Below are positions 24,155 through 32,806 of a DNA stretch of 64,000 nt, piece after piece (position 1 is the first letter of the stretch; each line of letters opens with the position of its first letter). This stretch comes from an uncultured Bacilli bacterium (GTDB lineage Bacteria; Bacillota_I; Bacilli_A; ML615J-28; CAG-698): NCBI GenBank assembly GCA_934096585.1, contig CAKOMG010000003.1, forward strand, positions 145,164 through 209,163, given 5' to 3'. Both the position numbers and the translations under genes were made by a program. A model generated the notes under the pieces. That model saw only the letters and a program-made list of their open reading frames with translations. It made no database searches and was not told the DNA's origin.

Positions 24155-24869
24155 ATTGCTCTCCTATAAAAGATAAAACAGCCATAATATATAATGGTGC
24201 TGTCTCCGTTCTTAGAACTCTCTTTCCTAAACTTATAATTTTTGCGTTATAATTTTTTAAAGCGGAAATTTCGGAATCATCAAAACCACTTTCTGGGCCA
24301 ATTATGACAAGAATATTTTTAAAATCTTTATTTTTAATTTCATTAAATAAATTAATATTTTCTCTTTCTTTTGCGTGACAAAGTAATACTAAATCATAAG
24401 AATTAAATATTTTAATTAAAGAATTGAAGCTAATAACATTACTAATTTTCATAAGTTTTGTTCTTTCAGATTGTTCACTAGCTTCTTTAATAATTTTATT
24501 TAATCTATCTAAATTTATATCTTTATTTTTAACTACACTTTTTTTCATATCAACTGGAATATATTGATAACATCCTAGTTCTACAAGCCTTCTTACTACT
24601 TCTTCCATTTTTTCACGTCTTACAAGGCCATGGGCTATCGTTATATTTTGAATTAGTTCAGGATGTAAATCAAGTTTATCAATTATTTCTAGTTCAACTT
24701 TTTTTCCTAACTTAATTACTTTACATAAATATGTATTTTCATTGTCACAAACTGTAACTTTATCATTTAACTCCATACGCATAACAGTTGTAATATGATA
24801 ACTATCATCCTCATTTATTTTTACTATTGTTTTATTAATTTGTTCTTTATTAACAAAATAACGTTGCAT
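24144..24869 (-). CDS. rsmE: 16S rRNA (uracil(1498)-N(3))-methyltransferase
   Basis: SPOUT-class methyltransferase acting on U1498 of 16S rRNA. The C-terminal knot motifs IIGPESGFDDSEI and SLGKRVLRTETAPLYIMAVL are characteristic, and the N-terminal PUA-like half carries HITTVMRMELNDKVTVCD. The 241-residue length is normal. It is the first gene of the rsmE-mtaB-cshB-nfo operon. Two TATAAT hexamers lie upstream (24914-24909 and 24900-24895), but neither has a convincing -35. Confidence 0.93.
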   Translation of the reverse strand: MQRYFVNKEQINKTIVKINEDDSYHITTVMRMELNDKVTVCDNENTYLCKVIKLGKKVELEIIDKLDLHPELIQNITIAHGLVRREKMEEVVRRLVELGCYQYIPVDMKKSVVKNKDINLDRLNKIIKEASEQSERTKLMKISNVISFNSLIKIFNSYDLVLLCHAKERENINLFNEIKNKDFKNILVIIGPESGFDDSEISALKNYNAKIISLGKRVLRTETAPLYIMAVLSFIGEQYEN

Positions 24870-24961
24870 CTTTCATTTTCTCCTATTTTTTTACATTATA
24901 CTATTTATATTATACCATAATTTTAAAAATATTGAAAGTATTAAAACTTACTAAATTAAAT

Positions 24962-24990
24962 AAAAAAACTACTAGCAAAAACTAGTAGTT
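24962..24990 (-). terminator. Terminator of the duplicated lipoprotein gene
   Basis: A 9-bp stem, AACTACTAG/CTAGTAGTT (24967-24975 with 24982-24990), with a 6-nt loop, followed by T7 on the minus strand, 8 bp past the stop. Confidence 0.8.
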
Positions 24991-24997
24991 TTGGATT

Positions 24998-26398
24998 TTA
25001 TTTAACGACTGTTACTTTAGTGATATGAGGATTAACTCCATTATACCAATATAAGAAACCTTCCATATCAATTTTATCACCAATTTTTAAATTCTTAACA
25101 GCTTTATAAACATCAGAATCTTTATCGCATAAATATGATTCAACTGTGAATGTATATTTTGTTCCGTTTAATGAAACATCAAAGTATAAATCATCGCCTT
25201 CTTCACCTGAACCATTCCACTTATATAAGAATGCTACATCTTTTCCTTCTGCATCTTTCTTAGCTTCTACTGTCATACCTTTGAATGAAACTAATTTATT
25301 TTGATGTTTAATTAATTCTTCTGTTCCAAGTAATGCAGTTACATCTAATGTTTCAGCAACGTATTTACCTTTAACGATTTCAAATGTACCATCCATTATT
25401 TCAACTTCGCCAGACCATACAGCTTTATTTCCTGTAACTTTAATTCTTGTACCAACAGTTAGTTTTTCATATTCTGCTTTTGTACATTTTAAATTATAAA
25501 AGAAATATCCACCATCTTTATCTTGTGCATAAATTGATGCTTTTCCTTCTTCTTCCCACCAAGCTTGTTTTGCTTGTACATAGGCAACTACTGTTACTTC
25601 AGTATTTGCTTCTTTTTTCATATATTCTTCATATGTTAAAGCGCCTTGAACTACAGGATCATTATTTACTGTTACTTTAGTGATATGAGGATTAACTCCA
25701 TTATACCAATATAAGAAACCTTCCATATCAATTTTATCACCAATTTTTAAATTCTTAACAGCTTTATAAACATCAGAATCTTTATCGCATAAATATGATT
25801 CAACTGTGAATGTATATTTTGTTCCGTTTAATGAAACATCAAAGTATAAATCATCGCCTTCTTCACCTGAACCATTCCACTTATATAAGAATGCTACATC
25901 TTTTCCTTCTGCATCTTTCTTAGCTTCTACTGTCATACCTTTGAATGAAACTAATTTATTTTGATGTTTAATTAATTCTTCTGTTCCAAGTAATGCAGTT
26001 ACATCTAATGTTTCAGCAACGTATTTACCTTTAACGATTTCAAATGTACCATCCATTATTTCAACTTCGCCAGACCATACAGCTTTATTTCCTGTAACTT
26101 TAATTCTTGTACCCACAGTTAATTTTTCATATTCTTCTTTTGTACATTTTAAATTATAAAAGAAATATCCACCATCTTTATCTTGTGCATAAATTGATGC
26201 TTTTCCTTGTCCTTCTTCTTCCCACCAAGATTGTTTTGCTTGTACATATGCAACTACTGTTACTTCAGTATTTGCTTCTTTTTTCATATATTCTTCATAT
26301 GTTAAAGCACCTTCAATTTTTGGATCATCATTTGAATTACAACCAACAAGTGTAAACATTAATAATAATGCGAAAACAACGTATAAAATTTTTTTCAT
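24998..26398 (-). CDS. Secreted lipoprotein with two near-identical OB-like domains
   Basis: A 466-residue protein with an N-terminal lipobox, LLMFTLVGC (Cys20), so it is anchored in the outer leaflet of the membrane. The rest consists of two copies of a roughly 215-residue unit beginning ALTYEEYMKKEANTEVTVVA. The first half of each unit (ASIYAQDKDGGYFFY, VGTRIKVTGNKAVWSGEVEI) has the strand pattern of an OB fold, seen in many uncharacterised Bacillota lipoproteins. The copies differ by a two-residue Gly-Gln insertion and a few substitutions. It has its own promoter, SD (AAGGAG) and terminator, just downstream of the ABC importer operon. Function is unknown; ligand binding at the cell surface is a guess. 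Confidence 0.7.
   Translation of the reverse strand: MKKILYVVFALLLMFTLVGCNSNDDPKIEGALTYEEYMKKEANTEVTVVAYVQAKQSWWEEEGQGKASIYAQDKDGGYFFYNLKCTKEEYEKLTVGTRIKVTGNKAVWSGEVEIMDGTFEIVKGKYVAETLDVTALLGTEELIKHQNKLVSFKGMTVEAKKDAEGKDVAFLYKWNGSGEEGDDLYFDVSLNGTKYTFTVESYLCDKDSDVYKAVKNLKIGDKIDMEGFLYWYNGVNPHITKVTVNNDPVVQGALTYEEYMKKEANTEVTVVAYVQAKQAWWEEEGKASIYAQDKDGGYFFYNLKCTKAEYEKLTVGTRIKVTGNKAVWSGEVEIMDGTFEIVKGKYVAETLDVTALLGTEELIKHQNKLVSFKGMTVEAKKDAEGKDVAFLYKWNGSGEEGDDLYFDVSLNGTKYTFTVESYLCDKDSDVYKAVKNLKIGDKIDMEGFLYWYNGVNPHITKVTVVK
25008..25647 (-). repeat. Tandem repeat copy 2 (C-terminal unit) of the lipoprotein gene
   Basis: 640 bp, repeated at 25668-26313 with an offset of 660 bp. The first 440 or so bases are identical by eye (25008-25453 against 25668-26113); the remainder has a handful of substitutions and lacks 6 bp near 25549. 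Confidence 0.95.
25668..26313 (-). repeat. Tandem repeat copy 1 (N-terminal unit) of the lipoprotein gene
   Basis: 646 bp, direct repeat of 25008-25647. It differs by a 6-bp insertion encoding Gly-Gln and a few point changes confined to the start-proximal third, which fits a recent duplication or gene conversion of the distal part. Confidence 0.95.
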
Positions 26399-26433
26399 TT
26401 TTTTCTCCTTATAAAAATTTCTTTTACTTTAAT

Positions 26434-26461
26434 ATTATAACCTTTTTTTATTTTTTAGTCA
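26434..26461 (-). promoter_or_regulatory. Sigma-A-type promoter of the duplicated lipoprotein gene
   Basis: -35 TTGACT (26461-26456), a 16-bp spacer and -10 TATAAT (26439-26434) on the minus strand, starting 6 bp after the stop codon of the solute-binding protein gene. Confidence 0.8.
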
Positions 26462-26466
26462 ATAAT

Positions 26467-28107
26467 CTATTGTTTTTTTTCAGATTGAACGCGTTTTAAT
26501 TGCTCATATTTTCTTTTATTGATAAATGTAATAACGAAATATATTGATAATCCAATCCAAATTATTGCTATTGATGAAATTAAAACAATTGAACCAACTG
26601 GCAATTTTCCTAGAGATTTATTATTATCATTGCCATTATTATTTTTGTTTTTTAAATATAACGATGAAACTTCTTCATATAATTTTTTAATGAATTCTTC
26701 ATCAATTGTTACTCCTCTTTTCACATTTTTAACAACCTCTTCAATCATTTGTCCAGAAGCATTTCTTAATGATGCTGATCCATTAAATACAGGAGTCACA
26801 AATGTATTATCAAGATTGTTTAAAAGTATATTTGTAGCATCGATTTTAACATCATAATATTGATTATTATCTTCTCCTCTTTTTGACAAATACGTTTGAT
26901 ATTCACTTGTGTTTTGTGCTTTATAAGTGACAGGTACATATCCTTCAGTTTCTGAATAAGCAATTTGAACTGAATTAGTAATTAAAAATTGCATAAACAA
27001 CCATGAAGCCAAAACTTCTTGTGGATCACTTTTGTTAAATAAGCAAATTGAAGGTCCTTGTGAAATCATTTGAACATTATTTACATCATATTGAGGAATT
27101 GGTCGAACAATTGTTTCAAATGGAACAACCTCTTCTTGATGTATATCAAGTAATGGTGCATTTGATCCCATCCATGTTGCTCCAGCAGTAGAATCAATTG
27201 CAAATAAACATCTGCCTTTATTAAAAGTATTTCCTGGATAGCTTGAAATTTTGAATGTTGAAAAGCAATCTGTTTGACAATGTTTGCTTAAATCTAGTAA
27301 AAGACTTGTTGTTGTATCATTAAATATTAAAATATCCCCATTGCCATTTGAGTATCCAGAATTTTTTTGTTTAATCATTTGAATCATCATATTATCCGTT
27401 GATTTATATATGAATGGAATAATAGACTTAGAATCTTCAGTTTTATTGTGTTCATAATCTTCCATCGCTTTTTCTGATACTTCCCACACATAGTCCCAAG
27501 TAACAATGTCAGGAATATCATATCCCAAGCGATTTACATAATCTTTATTAATATATAAGGCTTCAGTAGAACGCATAAAAGGTAATAAATAATATTCATC
27601 CTTAATAATACATTCATTCATAAAACTAGTTACAATTTCATCTTTCTTAACAGAATCAAAGAGTAATTCGCTACCACCTAATCCATATTTTGAATCATTC
27701 ATCAAATCATCAAGTTTTACTATAACATTATCACCAGACAAATATGTTGCTACATGATCAGGATATGAAATACAAACATTAGGTGTTGTATTCGTACGAA
27801 TGTTTGTTATAGCATCATTATAAATTGTATTATAATCAGTATAAGATTTTATATTGACTTTAATATTTGGATATAATTGTTCAAAATCACTTATTGCCTT
27901 GTTATAAATTTTCTTTTGTGTTAAGTTAGTATCATTTTTAGCCCAAAAAGTAATCTCATAATTACGACTCGTATCAAATGAATCAGGCATTTCAAATGGT
28001 GCAGTCTTTCTTTGACCATGACAACCAAATAAGCAAATGACAGACAATAATATTATGAACAAGTAATTAACTTTTCTTAAGAAATTAGTTTTTATATTTC
28101 TCTTCAT
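26467..28107 (-). CDS. ABC importer solute-binding lipoprotein (carbohydrate family 1) with C-terminal membrane helix
   Basis: Receptor of the adjacent importer. The lipobox VICLFGC places Cys29 as the lipidated residue. The family 1 fold is supported by YEITFWAKNDTN, SDFEQLYPNIKVNIKSYTD, PNVCISYPDHVATYL, TWDYVWEVSEKAM and an ASWLFMQFLITN segment near the end. Unusually, residues about 505-530 (SIVLISSIAIIWIGLSIYFV) form a transmembrane helix followed by a basic tail, so the protein is tethered at both ends. At 546 residues it is longer than the usual 420-450. It is the last gene of the operon, 2 bp after the second permease. The substrate is probably a sugar or oligosaccharide. Confidence 0.85.
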   Translation of the reverse strand: MKRNIKTNFLRKVNYLFIILLSVICLFGCHGQRKTAPFEMPDSFDTSRNYEITFWAKNDTNLTQKKIYNKAISDFEQLYPNIKVNIKSYTDYNTIYNDAITNIRTNTTPNVCISYPDHVATYLSGDNVIVKLDDLMNDSKYGLGGSELLFDSVKKDEIVTSFMNECIIKDEYYLLPFMRSTEALYINKDYVNRLGYDIPDIVTWDYVWEVSEKAMEDYEHNKTEDSKSIIPFIYKSTDNMMIQMIKQKNSGYSNGNGDILIFNDTTTSLLLDLSKHCQTDCFSTFKISSYPGNTFNKGRCLFAIDSTAGATWMGSNAPLLDIHQEEVVPFETIVRPIPQYDVNNVQMISQGPSICLFNKSDPQEVLASWLFMQFLITNSVQIAYSETEGYVPVTYKAQNTSEYQTYLSKRGEDNNQYYDVKIDATNILLNNLDNTFVTPVFNGSASLRNASGQMIEEVVKNVKRGVTIDEEFIKKLYEEVSSLYLKNKNNNGNDNNKSLGKLPVGSIVLISSIAIIWIGLSIYFVITFINKRKYEQLKRVQSEKKQ

Positions 28108-28109
28108 AA

Positions 28110-28988
28110 TTATCCCTTTAATCCTCCTCTAGATACCCCTGACATGATTTGTTTTCTAAATATTAAAAATATTACAATCAATGGCACAGAAATAACAACA
28201 ACTGCCGCCATCATTGCGGGAACATTTTCTCTTCCAAATCCGTTTTGTCTAATTTCTTGGATACCATTAGAAACCAAATAATATTTTTCTTCATCAGTTA
28301 TTAATCGAGGCCATACAAATGAATTCCAACATTCTATAACTTTTAAAATTATTATAGAAACAATTGTTGGTTTACAAATTGGAACCATTACTTTAAATAA
28401 ATATTTAAAATCTGATGTGCCATCAACTTTTGATGCATAATATAATTCGTCTGGAATTTGTGAGAAATTTTCCTTTAATAAATAAATATAAAATATTGAA
28501 GTAATTGATGGTAGTATTAACCCAGTAAAAGTATTACGTAAATCTAAATTAGTAATCGTTGTAAAATTGGTTATTACTATTAATTCATTTGGAATCATCA
28601 TTAAAGAAAGGAAAATTGTAAATACTAAATTTTTTCCCTTAAAATCAAGTCTTGCAAATGCAAAAGCTGAAAGAATTGTTATAATTAACATTGCAGCCGT
28701 TGTTATAACCGTAAAAATTACAGTATTTAAAAAATATTTTCCTAAATCAACAGCAGTAAAAGCAATTTTATAATTTTCAAAAGTGGGATGTAGAGTAATG
28801 AATTGTGGAATAGTTTCTGAATTATAACTAGCTGAACTTTTTAAAGAAGTTAAAACCATCCAGTAGAAAGGGAATATTATTATTATAGCCCATATTATTA
28901 ACAATGTATAGGTTAAAACCTTGAGTATAGTATTTTTAATTTTGTATGATTTTTCTTCTTTTTTAATATCTTCAAATTGCATATTCAT
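28110..28988 (-). CDS. ABC transporter permease, MalG-like (carbohydrate uptake subfamily)
   Basis: The 292-residue membrane protein has six predicted helices and the cytoplasmic EAA loop ELYYASKVDGTSDFKYLF, KVMVPICKPT, which contacts the ATPase. The C-terminal KQIMSGVSRGGLKG ending is typical of MalG/UgpE partners. No ATPase gene is in this operon, so a shared MsmX-type ATPase encoded elsewhere is expected. Confidence 0.92.
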   Translation of the reverse strand: MNMQFEDIKKEEKSYKIKNTILKVLTYTLLIIWAIIIIFPFYWMVLTSLKSSASYNSETIPQFITLHPTFENYKIAFTAVDLGKYFLNTVIFTVITTAAMLIITILSAFAFARLDFKGKNLVFTIFLSLMMIPNELIVITNFTTITNLDLRNTFTGLILPSITSIFYIYLLKENFSQIPDELYYASKVDGTSDFKYLFKVMVPICKPTIVSIIILKVIECWNSFVWPRLITDEEKYYLVSNGIQEIRQNGFGRENVPAMMAAVVVISVPLIVIFLIFRKQIMSGVSRGGLKG

Positions 28989-28998
28989 AATTTTTCAC

Positions 28999-29892
28999 CT
29001 AATAATGAACTTTCTTTTTACTAATAATCAAATTAATTACTGTTATGGTCAAAACAATAATAAACAAAATAATTGCAGCAGCTGAAGCGTAAGATGGATA
29101 ACCACCACTATCACCATAAAGCATATCATAAACATATCCAACAATAGTGTTCATTTCAGAAACATTTAAATCCGTTCCAAATAAGGCAACAGCATCATTG
29201 TATTCTTTAAATGCACCTATAAAACCTGTAATTATTAAATAAAATAACATAGGCGAAATCATTGGTAAAGTTATTTTTGTAAATATTCTAAATTTTGATG
29301 CACCATCAATTTTAGCAGCATTATAATAATCCTGTTTAACTGAAGCTAAGGCACTTGTTAAAATAAGAATTTTAAATGGCATTACAATCCAAATAATATA
29401 CACACATAGTACAAACATTTTTGCCCAGTAAGGACCAGCAATAAAGTCAACAGGTTTTATTTTGAATATTCCAAGTATTACATTCATTAAGCCGATGGAA
29501 TCAGGAGTCATTTTAAATATAATCATAAATACTAGACCAACAGCTAAAGTATTAGTAACATATGGTAAAAAATAAATAGTCTGGAATGCATTTCTAAGTG
29601 GTTTAATTGAACTAAGGCCAACAGAAATTAACAGAGCTAAACCAGTAGATATTGGAACAGTAATTATAACCATAATGAATGTGTTTTTTAATGCTTGCAA
29701 AAAATATGGATCATGCAAAACATAAGAATAATTATAAAAGCCAATACCATTATATCTTTGAGATACAAAATTGAAACTCTCCTCAAAAGAATAAATAAAA
29801 ACATCTATTAAAGGATAAACCATAAAAACAGCTAAAAATAGTATAGCAGGCAAGAGATATAACCATCCTTTTAATTGATTTTTAGTTTCCAT
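28999..29892 (-). CDS. ABC transporter permease, MalF/UgpA-like (carbohydrate uptake subfamily)
   Basis: The 297-residue membrane protein has six predicted helices and the EAA loop DYYNAAKIDGASKFRIFTKI, TLPMISP. The N-terminus WLYLLPAILFLAVFMVYPLI is the standard first helix. It pairs with the downstream MalG-like permease (10-bp gap) to make a heterodimeric channel, and follows the FRG gene by 3 bp. Confidence 0.92.
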   Translation of the reverse strand: METKNQLKGWLYLLPAILFLAVFMVYPLIDVFIYSFEESFNFVSQRYNGIGFYNYSYVLHDPYFLQALKNTFIMVIITVPISTGLALLISVGLSSIKPLRNAFQTIYFLPYVTNTLAVGLVFMIIFKMTPDSIGLMNVILGIFKIKPVDFIAGPYWAKMFVLCVYIIWIVMPFKILILTSALASVKQDYYNAAKIDGASKFRIFTKITLPMISPMLFYLIITGFIGAFKEYNDAVALFGTDLNVSEMNTIVGYVYDMLYGDSGGYPSYASAAAIILFIIVLTITVINLIISKKKVHY

Positions 29893-29895
29893 CGT

Positions 29896-30660
29896 TTAGT
29901 TCTCCTTTTTGCCATATTTTATTTCCGCAACTAAATCTTTAATCTTAGAGACATTCATATAAAGAGTATCTTCATAAATATGCTTATTCTTTAATTCTTT
30001 TAAAATTTTTGGTTTCGCTTCTTTTGATATAACAATGGTATCAATGAAATCGTTAATATTGATATCTTCATTCTTAAGGATTTTTTCAAAACATTCATCA
30101 TTATTACCCCAAAGCAAAAATAATCCTTTTTGCATGTAAAGTCTGTCAAATCCTTGAGTGGCATCAATAAAAATTGGCATATCAATACCTTGATTATTCA
30201 TTGATGTTGCTTCACGATCAATATATTTTTGTAACCACTCGTATAAGTATTTATTATTTCTAATTACTTGACTTGATAGCTTATTCTTATCCCTTAACAT
30301 TTGTTCATACTTACTTTTATTAAAAATAAAAACTTTACCATCACAATCATTATATTTATTTTTTTGATCATGACATGCAAAAAATAATGCTACATCAAAT
30401 GAATATGAAAAATCTAACATTCTTGTTGGCAAATTAAAGTGTTGTGCAATTTCAATACAAGTAAGTTCATCAAAATTAAACATTTTCTTCATTTCATCAA
30501 CGAATTTAAACATTTGGGCATCAGCAGTTTTAATATGTTCATCTCTTAGTCCTGATGGAATCAAAACAAAGTCACTATTTGCTTGTCCTCGAAACACAAA
30601 AATATCACCACGGCCACCTAATGCATTAATATAATCATTATAACTATTAATTGGTTTCAT
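29896..30660 (-). CDS. FRG domain protein in the ABC importer operon
   Basis: The 254-residue soluble protein has the FRG-domain signature FVFRGQANSDFVLIPSGLRD near the N-terminus, followed by the conserved helical segment IEIAQHFNLPTRMLDFSYSF and VALFFACHDQKN. The middle and C-terminal parts include YMQKGLFLLWGNNDECF. FRG domains are widespread in Bacillota and in mobile or defence-associated genes, but their activity is not established. Here the gene is embedded between a small membrane protein gene and the two permease genes with gaps of 3-8 bp, so it is cotranscribed with transport. The ATG at 30660 (SD AGGAGTG) is preferred over a GTG 6 nt upstream inside the SD. Confidence 0.8.
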   Translation of the reverse strand: MKPINSYNDYINALGGRGDIFVFRGQANSDFVLIPSGLRDEHIKTADAQMFKFVDEMKKMFNFDELTCIEIAQHFNLPTRMLDFSYSFDVALFFACHDQKNKYNDCDGKVFIFNKSKYEQMLRDKNKLSSQVIRNNKYLYEWLQKYIDREATSMNNQGIDMPIFIDATQGFDRLYMQKGLFLLWGNNDECFEKILKNEDININDFIDTIVISKEAKPKILKELKNKHIYEDTLYMNVSKIKDLVAEIKYGKKEN

Positions 30661-30668
30661 AAACACTC

Positions 30669-30899
30669 CTATAATTTGAATTTATTTATTATTTTCTTTT
30701 TGTTTGAAATATATATAGCTGCTAAGACAATGCCAACCAAATTAATAGCTATTGACATTCCTAGTAATAATCCTTTAAAGAAATCGCCAAAATCACTAGT
30801 ATTTACGTTGTTGATAATCACATATAGCCAATATAATAAATTACCTAAAATTATTAATAAAGGTCCTCTTTTTTGTTTTTTCATTTTAACTTCTCTCAT
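30669..30899 (-). CDS. Small two-helix membrane protein
   Basis: A 76-residue basic protein with two predicted transmembrane helices (LLIILGNLLYWLYVIINNV and GLLLGMSIAINLVGIVLAAIY) and basic ends (KKQKRG; SNKKKIINKFKL). The ATG at 30899 overlaps the Nudix stop as ATGA; a second ATG at 30884 follows GAGAGAAG and is also possible, giving 71 residues. Not recognised as a known family. Position suggests it belongs to the transport operon. Confidence 0.6.
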   Translation of the reverse strand: MREVKMKKQKRGPLLIILGNLLYWLYVIINNVNTSDFGDFFKGLLLGMSIAINLVGIVLAAIYISNKKKIINKFKL

Positions 30900-31456
30900 T
30901 CATTAATCCATTTATATAAAAATAATTGTGTTCTAACACTCATTAATTCTTTATTATCAAATAAATCTTTCACTTCTTCTTTTGTATACCATTTCGTTGA
31001 AATTTCCTCATCATAAGAATCACTTAGCCTTGGGATGCCTTCACCTATCCCTACAATAGTAATCAATGTTTCATCGATTGTTGCAGCAGAAACATAAGCT
31101 TCTGGTAAAACATCGATTATTTTATTTAGTTTTATGCCTGTTTCTTCATACAGTTCCCTTATGGCAGCATTTTTTGAATCTTCATTTTTATTTATTAAAC
31201 CAGCTGGGAAGTTATAAATGTAATTATTACAACCCAATCTAAATTCCTTTTCAATTAAGATTTGTTTTTTATCATTTGAAAAAGCAATTATTCCTACCCC
31301 ACAAGCTTCATGATTACCAAAGGAATCAATTGTCAATAGGGGATTTCTACTAACAAATTCATATTTTTTTATATTATTATCCAAATTTAAATACTTAGCA
31401 ATATAGTAAGATAGATATGATCCTTGATATACTTTTTTGATATTAATTAATTTCAT
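30896..31456 (-). CDS. Nudix hydrolase (ADP-ribose pyrophosphatase-like)
   Basis: The 186-residue protein contains a complete Nudix box: Gly86, Glu92, Arg100-Glu101, Glu104-Glu105, Gly107 (GLINKNEDSKNAAIRELYEE, then TG). The upstream strand ACGVGIIAFSNDKKQILIEK and the NFPAGL element resemble NudF/ADP-ribose pyrophosphatases. Substrate is likely a nucleoside diphosphate linked to another moiety, such as ADP-ribose or a nucleotide sugar. It is the first gene of the operon with the FRG gene and the importer; SD AAAGGTG precedes the ATG. Confidence 0.85.
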   Translation of the reverse strand: MKLINIKKVYQGSYLSYYIAKYLNLDNNIKKYEFVSRNPLLTIDSFGNHEACGVGIIAFSNDKKQILIEKEFRLGCNNYIYNFPAGLINKNEDSKNAAIRELYEETGIKLNKIIDVLPEAYVSAATIDETLITIVGIGEGIPRLSDSYDEEISTKWYTKEEVKDLFDNKELMSVRTQLFLYKWINE

Positions 31457-31474
31457 AATTACACCTTTAACTAA

Positions 31475-31503
31475 ATTATATCATAATTTATAAAAAAAGT
31501 TAA
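31475..31503 (-). promoter_or_regulatory. Probable promoter of the Nudix-FRG-ABC importer operon
   Basis: -35 TTAACT (31503-31498), a 17-bp spacer and -10 TATAAT (31480-31475) on the minus strand. The rest of 31504-31645 is AT-rich without a recognised feature. Confidence 0.6.
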
Positions 31504-31645
31504 GTCAAAAATTGTTTTCATATTTTAGAAAATAATAATATTTAAAAAATAAAAAACTCAATCAAATAATCTTATGAAAATACTATTTATCAAAAATTCA
31601 AGTTAAAGCAATTTTTAATCACAAAAAATTATGGCAGATTCAAAT

Positions 31646-31674
31646 AAAAAAGATAGTGCATACATAGCACTATC
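31646..31674 (-). terminator. Terminator of the hrcA-grpE-dnaK-dnaJ operon
   Basis: An 8-bp stem, GATAGTGC/GCACTATC (31652-31659 with 31667-31674), with a 7-nt loop and T6 on the minus strand. The stem abuts the dnaJ stop codon. Confidence 0.85.
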
Positions 31675-32791
31675 AATTTTTAAAGAATTTTTTTATTTTA
31701 GAAAAGATTGATTCACTCTTCTCATCAGTTTTACTAAGTTTTGTAAATAAATCTTTTTGTTCACTTGATAATTTAGAAGGTGTAATAAGTTTAGCGATAA
31801 CATATAGATTACCAACTTCACCAGTACGAGCGTTTTTAATTCCTTTACCTGGAATCCTAAATTTAGTTCCAGTCTGAGTACCAGCAGGTACTTTTAAATT
31901 ACACTTTCCATCAAGAGTAGGAATTTCAATTGTAGCACCTAATGCTGCTTGACTAAAAGTAATTGGCATTTCAAAATATAAATGCACACCTTCACGCTCA
32001 AATAATTCATGAGGCTTAACAGTTACTTGAATATATAAATCTCCTGGAAGACCACCATTAGTACCTGCTTCACCTCTACCAGATACTGTTAATGTTTGAT
32101 CATCTTCAACACCAGATGGAATACGGACCTTTAACTTAGAAGTAACTTTAATACGTCCTTCACCCTTACATGTTGTACATTTATTTTTAATGATTTTACC
32201 TTTACCACCACAATTTGGACATGTAGTTTCTGTTTGTACACGGCCAAATATAGAGTTTTGTTCAACAACAACTCGACCAGTGCCATGACATCTTGAACAT
32301 GTTTCAATGTCTTTACCAGACATAGCACCAGTACCACTACAATCTTTGCATGTTTCTAACTTTGTTAGTGTAATTTCTTTTTCAACACCAAATGCAGCTT
32401 CTTCAAAAGTTAATGTAATTGATGTCTTAATATTTCTTCCTCTAGTTGGACCAGTTGAAGAACTACGACGAGATGATCCACCAAAGAATGATGAAAATAT
32501 ATCTTCAAATCCTCCAAATCCGCTTCCACTAAAGTCAAATCCTCCAAATCCACCAGCACCAGATCCCATATTAGGACCTTCATGACCAAATTGATCATAT
32601 TGTTGACGTTTTGTTGAATCACTCAAGACTTCATATGCTTCATTAATTTCTTTAAATTTTGCTTCGGCATCAGGTTCTTTACAAACGTCTGGGTGATACT
32701 TTTTAGCAAGAGAACGATAAGCTTTTTTTATCTCATCTTCAGTTGCATTTTTTGATACACCAAGTACTTCATAATAATCTCTTTTGGCCAT
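31673..32791 (-). CDS. dnaJ: Chaperone protein DnaJ
   Basis: Hsp40 co-chaperone that stimulates DnaK ATPase. The J domain includes the HPD motif in AKKYHPDVCK, followed by a Gly/Phe-rich region (SGAGGFGGFDFSGSGFGGF). Four zinc-finger CxxCxGxG repeats follow (CKDCSGTG, CSRCHGTG, CPNCGGKG, CTTCKGEG), then the C-terminal substrate-binding barrel. The 372-residue length is standard. It is the last gene of the heat-shock operon, 15 bp after dnaK. Confidence 0.97.
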   Translation of the reverse strand: MAKRDYYEVLGVSKNATEDEIKKAYRSLAKKYHPDVCKEPDAEAKFKEINEAYEVLSDSTKRQQYDQFGHEGPNMGSGAGGFGGFDFSGSGFGGFEDIFSSFFGGSSRRSSSTGPTRGRNIKTSITLTFEEAAFGVEKEITLTKLETCKDCSGTGAMSGKDIETCSRCHGTGRVVVEQNSIFGRVQTETTCPNCGGKGKIIKNKCTTCKGEGRIKVTSKLKVRIPSGVEDDQTLTVSGRGEAGTNGGLPGDLYIQVTVKPHELFEREGVHLYFEMPITFSQAALGATIEIPTLDGKCNLKVPAGTQTGTKFRIPGKGIKNARTGEVGNLYVIAKLITPSKLSSEQKDLFTKLSKTDEKSESIFSKIKKFFKN

Positions 32792-32806
32792 TCAAAATCA
32801 CCTTAA

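Noticed and set aside
25447..26355. Two similar plus-strand open frames of about 80 codons opposite the lipoprotein repeats
   Set aside because: They are antisense shadows of the duplicated minus-strand gene, with no SD or family similarity.
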